DNA of 15,754 nucleotides from Bacillota bacterium. Lineage in GTDB: Bacteria; Bacillota; Clostridia; Lachnospirales; Lachnospiraceae. Below the pieces are notes generated by a model. That model ran no database searches. It saw only the letters and a list, made by a program, of their open reading frames with translations, and had not been told where the DNA came from. The position numbers and the translations under genes were made by a program. The DNA is taken from assembly GCA_023415595.1 (NCBI GenBank), contig JAEZJW010000122.1, forward strand, positions 1-15,754. Direction: 5' to 3'. Of the stretch, positions 13,192 through 15,754 are shown one piece after another. The number at the start of each line of letters is the position of its first letter. The first letter of the stretch is position 1.

Positions 13192-13474
13192 TTCACATAT
13201 TAGGTTGAGAGCGAAACATATTGTTATTTCATATAGAATGAAGCAGGAGCCGACACCGGAGAAAGAATAATCTCCGGTACCCGGCTCCTTGTTATTGAGA
13301 TAGCATCCGTCTTACGCCCAAGATCTTTTTCAGGCCAGGTGGTTCCCCCATCCAGGCAGGTTTTATCTTTTACTTTATTTTTGTTTGTTATGAAATTTAC
13401 CGGGATAAAGTAATAGAGAAGAAGGAAAAAGGAAACAATGTACCTTAGCATACTATTTTAAAGGAGGTTATGTA
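13192..13474 (+). other. Intergenic sequence before the DUF3787-like gene
   Basis: After the DegV hairpin (13245-13289) there is a T-rich stretch at about 13360-13390, then purine-rich sequence (13415-13435). A loose inverted repeat, GCCAGGTGG with CCATCCAGGC around 13334-13356, precedes the T-rich run and might be a second weak terminator. I find no convincing housekeeping promoter for the small gene and PFOR. Confidence 0.45.
13245..13289 (+). terminator. Strong hairpin after the DegV gene, probable terminator
   Basis: AGGAGCCG and ACCGGAGA (13245-13262) pair with TCTCCGGT and CCGGCTCCT (13271-13289). This gives 16 base pairs with a small internal loop and an eight-base A-rich loop. The downstream tract, TTGTTATTG, is only weakly T-rich, so termination may be partial. 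Confidence 0.68.
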
Positions 13475-13669
13475 ATGATTGTTAAAGAGAACGATGCTTT
13501 CCAGGGAAGGAATAATAAACGCCTGAATACCTGTAATCCTACAAACTGCGAATGTACAGCAGCGTGGTCCAATTCCGATGAGTTATATGATGTGGAACTT
13601 GTAAATAAACCCTCCATAGATAGAGTGATTGATGCTAAGGATTGGGTAGATAACGGAAGTAAGCTATAA
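13475..13669 (+). CDS. Small cysteine-containing protein, DUF3787-like (possible spore surface protein)
   Basis: A 64-residue soluble protein with a strong ribosome site, AAAGGAGG at 13460-13467, seven bases before ATG. The middle holds Cys20, Cys25 and Cys27 followed by Thr-Ala-Ala-Trp (28-31). The rest is acidic with no signal peptide or membrane segment. The conserved TAAW element and size recall DUF3787, a family of small clostridial proteins of which one member in Clostridioides difficile is annotated as a spore surface protein. I give this from memory and with limited confidence. The gene lies 24 bases before the pyruvate:ferredoxin oxidoreductase start with no terminator between, so the two may share a transcript. 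Function is unknown; it could alternatively be a small redox- or metal-related partner. Confidence 0.7.
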   Translation: MIVKENDAFQGRNNKRLNTCNPTNCECTAAWSNSDELYDVELVNKPSIDRVIDAKDWVDNGSKL

Positions 13670-13693
13670 GCGATAGAAAGAGAGGATCTTACA

Positions 13694-15754
13694 ATGGCAA
13701 AGATTAAAATGTCTGTGGACGGTAATACAGCCTGTGCCTATGCAGCCTATGCGTTTACAGATGTAGCAGCAATTTATCCGATTACTCCTTCCTCCGGTAT
13801 GGCAGAATCCACCGATGAATGGGCGGCAGGCGGAAGAAAGAATATCTTCGGACAGGAAGTGAATGTGGTGGAGATGCAGTCAGAAGCAGGAGCTTCAGGG
13901 TCATTCCATGGATCCCTTCAGGCCGGTGCCCTGACTACAACCTTCACAGCTTCCCAGGGATTATTACTGATGATTCCGAATATGTACCGGTGTGCGGGTG
14001 AAGCATTACCGGGAGTCATCCATGTCAGTGCCCGTGCGATTGCAACCCATGCACTAAGTATCTTTGGTGATCACCAGGATGTCATGGCGACCAGGCAGAC
14101 CGGCTGTGCAATGCTTGCTTCGGGTTCTGTACAGGAGGCTATGGACCTGACACCGGTTGCCCATTTATCTGCAATTAAGGGAAGTCTGCCGTTCGTCCAT
14201 TTCTTTGATGGCTTCCGTACCTCCCATGAGGTGCAGAAGATTGAAGCACTGGAGTACAGGGATTATGCGGAAATGATTGATATGGATGCAGTAAAAGCAT
14301 TCCGGGATAAGGCACTTTCCCCGAATCATCCGGTTACCAGAGGTGCTGCCCAGAATCCGGACATCTATTTTCAGGAAAGAGAAGCCGGCAATCATTATTA
14401 TGAGGATATTGTTCCGATTGTAGAGGAATACATGAAGAAAATGGAGCAATATACCGGAAGAGCATATCATCTGTTTGATTATTACGGCGCAGAGGATGCA
14501 GAGTTTGTAATCATAGCCATGGGCTCAGTCACCCAGACGATTGAAGAAACTATTGACTATTTGAATAAAAGGGGAGAGAAATACGGTCTGATCAAAGTAC
14601 GTCTGTACCGGCCGTTCTCAACGCTTCATTTCCTGCAGTGTGTGCCTAAGACAGTGAAGAAGATAGCAGTTCTGGACAGGACAAAGGAACCGGGCGCTGT
14701 CGGCGAACCCTTATATCTTGATGTATGCACCAGTTTCTTGAATGCGGACCATAAGCCTGAAATTGTCGGTGGAAGATATGGACTTGCTTCTAAGGATACC
14801 ACACCGGGCCATATCGCAGCGGTGTTCGAGAATCTGAAGGAGAGTCAGCCGAAGAATTCCTTTACCATTGGGATTATCGATGATGTGAATAAGACCTCCC
14901 TGCCGACTGTGGAGGGAATTACAGTAGAGCCCGAGGATAGAATCTCCTGCCAGATCTGGGGTCTCGGCTCCGATGGTACTGTAGGTGCCAATAAGCAGGC
15001 AATCAAGATTATCGGTGATCATTCTGACTTAAGTATCCAGGCATATTTTGATTATGATTCCAAGAAATCCGGTGGTCTGACCGTTTCCCATCTGCGTTTC
15101 GGCAAAGAACCGATACGTTCGATCTACCTGGTTACCCATGCGGATTATGTGGCCTGTCATAACCAGTCCTATGTGAATAAATATGATATGCTGCAAAGCA
15201 TTAAGGAGGGCGGAACCTTCGTTCTGAATACCAATTGGAGCGATGAGGAGCTGGAGCAGCACCTGCCGGGTATCATGAAGCGGCAATTGGCGCAGAAAAA
15301 GGTCAAATTCTACAAAATCAATGCAATCGGCATTGCAGAGGAAATCGGACTTGGAAACCGTATCAACATGGTGATGCAGGGCGCTTTCTTCAAGCTGACT
15401 AAGGTTTTGCCGGAGGATGTCTATATCAGTGAATTGAAAAATGTCGTGAATAAGATGTATGGCAAAAAGGGTGAAAAGATCGTTAAAATGAACCATGAAG
15501 CCATAGATCAGGGAGTCGGAGCCATTGAAAAAGTAGGTATTCCGGATTCCTGGCTGGATGCGCCGATTCAGGATGTGGATGATGTAGAGGAACCTGAATT
15601 CATCCGTAAGATCATGAGACCGATGTCAGAGATGAGAGGAAATGAGCTTCCGGTCAGTGCCTTCATGGGCATGGAGGACGCTACGATCCCTAATGGAACA
15701 ACTGCTTACGAGAAGCGCGGCATTGCGGTTAATGTACCGGAATGGGTGGAGGAA
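13694..15754 (+). CDS. nifJ: Pyruvate:ferredoxin (flavodoxin) oxidoreductase, N-terminal 687 residues (partial)
   Basis: This thiamine-diphosphate enzyme oxidises pyruvate with CoA to acetyl-CoA and CO2, passing electrons to ferredoxin or flavodoxin; it is central to clostridial energy metabolism and sensitive to oxygen. The frame is open from ATG 13694 to the window edge with no stop, so about the last 490 residues are missing. Domain I (about 1-255) shows YPITPSS at 28-34. Thr31, Glu64 and Arg114 fall at the same numbers as the active-site residues of the Desulfovibrio africanus enzyme. Domain II follows, then the CoA-binding-type domain III with WGLGSDGTVGANK. The window ends where the two-cluster ferredoxin domain should begin. 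AGAGAGG-type purines at 13678-13684 precede the start. Confidence 0.97.
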   Translation, partial: MAKIKMSVDGNTACAYAAYAFTDVAAIYPITPSSGMAESTDEWAAGGRKNIFGQEVNVVEMQSEAGASGSFHGSLQAGALTTTFTASQGLLLMIPNMYRCAGEALPGVIHVSARAIATHALSIFGDHQDVMATRQTGCAMLASGSVQEAMDLTPVAHLSAIKGSLPFVHFFDGFRTSHEVQKIEALEYRDYAEMIDMDAVKAFRDKALSPNHPVTRGAAQNPDIYFQEREAGNHYYEDIVPIVEEYMKKMEQYTGRAYHLFDYYGAEDAEFVIIAMGSVTQTIEETIDYLNKRGEKYGLIKVRLYRPFSTLHFLQCVPKTVKKIAVLDRTKEPGAVGEPLYLDVCTSFLNADHKPEIVGGRYGLASKDTTPGHIAAVFENLKESQPKNSFTIGIIDDVNKTSLPTVEGITVEPEDRISCQIWGLGSDGTVGANKQAIKIIGDHSDLSIQAYFDYDSKKSGGLTVSHLRFGKEPIRSIYLVTHADYVACHNQSYVNKYDMLQSIKEGGTFVLNTNWSDEELEQHLPGIMKRQLAQKKVKFYKINAIGIAEEIGLGNRINMVMQGAFFKLTKVLPEDVYISELKNVVNKMYGKKGEKIVKMNHEAIDQGVGAIEKVGIPDSWLDAPIQDVDDVEEPEFIRKIMRPMSEMRGNELPVSAFMGMEDATIPNGTTAYEKRGIAVNVPEWVEE

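Noticed and set aside
13224..13451. Minus-strand 75-codon frame with a DGGTTW stretch resembling a BNR/sialidase repeat
   Set aside because: The match is a handful of residues, the frame runs through the DegV terminator hairpin, and there is no ribosome site. Coincidence is more likely than a gene remnant.
13449..13456. CATACTAT as a sporulation sigma-E or sigma-K -10 element for the small DUF3787-like gene
   Set aside because: It matches well, but no -35 stands at the right distance, and transcription would start inside the ribosome binding site.

Overview
The window reads as a chromosomal segment of an anaerobic Firmicute of class Clostridia, most likely a Lachnospiraceae relative. The grounds are a V-type ATP synthase operon, AAAGGAGG-type ribosome binding sites, a reverse-type rubrerythrin family, DUF438 and DUF1858 proteins, a single-chain pyruvate:ferredoxin oxidoreductase and a clostridial spore-type small protein. 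All genes I support lie on the + strand. I see no insertion sequence, phage gene, CRISPR array, tRNA or rRNA, and base and codon use looks uniform.

Layout: (1) 1-800, the end of a V-ATPase operon (tail of subunit B, whole subunit D) closed by a strong terminator. (2) 909-1889, an FNR-like regulator with a candidate Fe-S cysteine set and an FNR-type recognition helix, followed by a short tandem-repeat tract and a terminator. (3) 1926-3528, a di-iron repair protein (RIC/ScdA/YtfE) and a rubrerythrin. (4) 3696-5023, a nitronate monooxygenase-like flavoprotein with a perfect consensus promoter, followed by a branched structured RNA ending in a U-rich tract. (5) 5062-8698, a small DUF1858 protein, then 6-phosphogluconate dehydrogenase (gnd) and glucose-6-phosphate dehydrogenase (zwf). 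The leaders of gnd and zwf carry tandem repeats and palindromes. (6) 8771-12237, a metal-dependent cyclase/hydrolase, an APC permease and a DUF438-hemerythrin-PAS protein. (7) 12274-13289, a DegV fatty-acid-binding protein. (8) 13475 to the end, a small Cys-containing, probably spore-associated protein and the first 687 residues of pyruvate:ferredoxin oxidoreductase.

A shared theme is survival of an anaerobe under oxygen or nitric-oxide stress. There is an Fe-S type sensor, Fe-S/di-iron repair and scavenging proteins (RIC, rubrerythrin, DUF438-hemerythrin), NADPH supply by the oxidative pentose phosphate enzymes, and an oxygen-sensitive Fe-S enzyme (PFOR). The strongest non-coding evidence is a pair of near-identical CRP/FNR-type palindromes. 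One lies upstream of ric and the other upstream of the DUF1858 gene, each at exactly the same distance (29.5 bases from its centre) from a -10-like hexamer. This is the geometry of a class II FNR-activated promoter. The regulator gene next door is the natural candidate to bind them.

The most unusual structures are the branched RNA at 4931-5023, three 23-base tandem repeats in front of gnd, and three in-register 10-base repeats plus a 20-base perfect palindrome in front of zwf. I cannot tie any of these to a described element.
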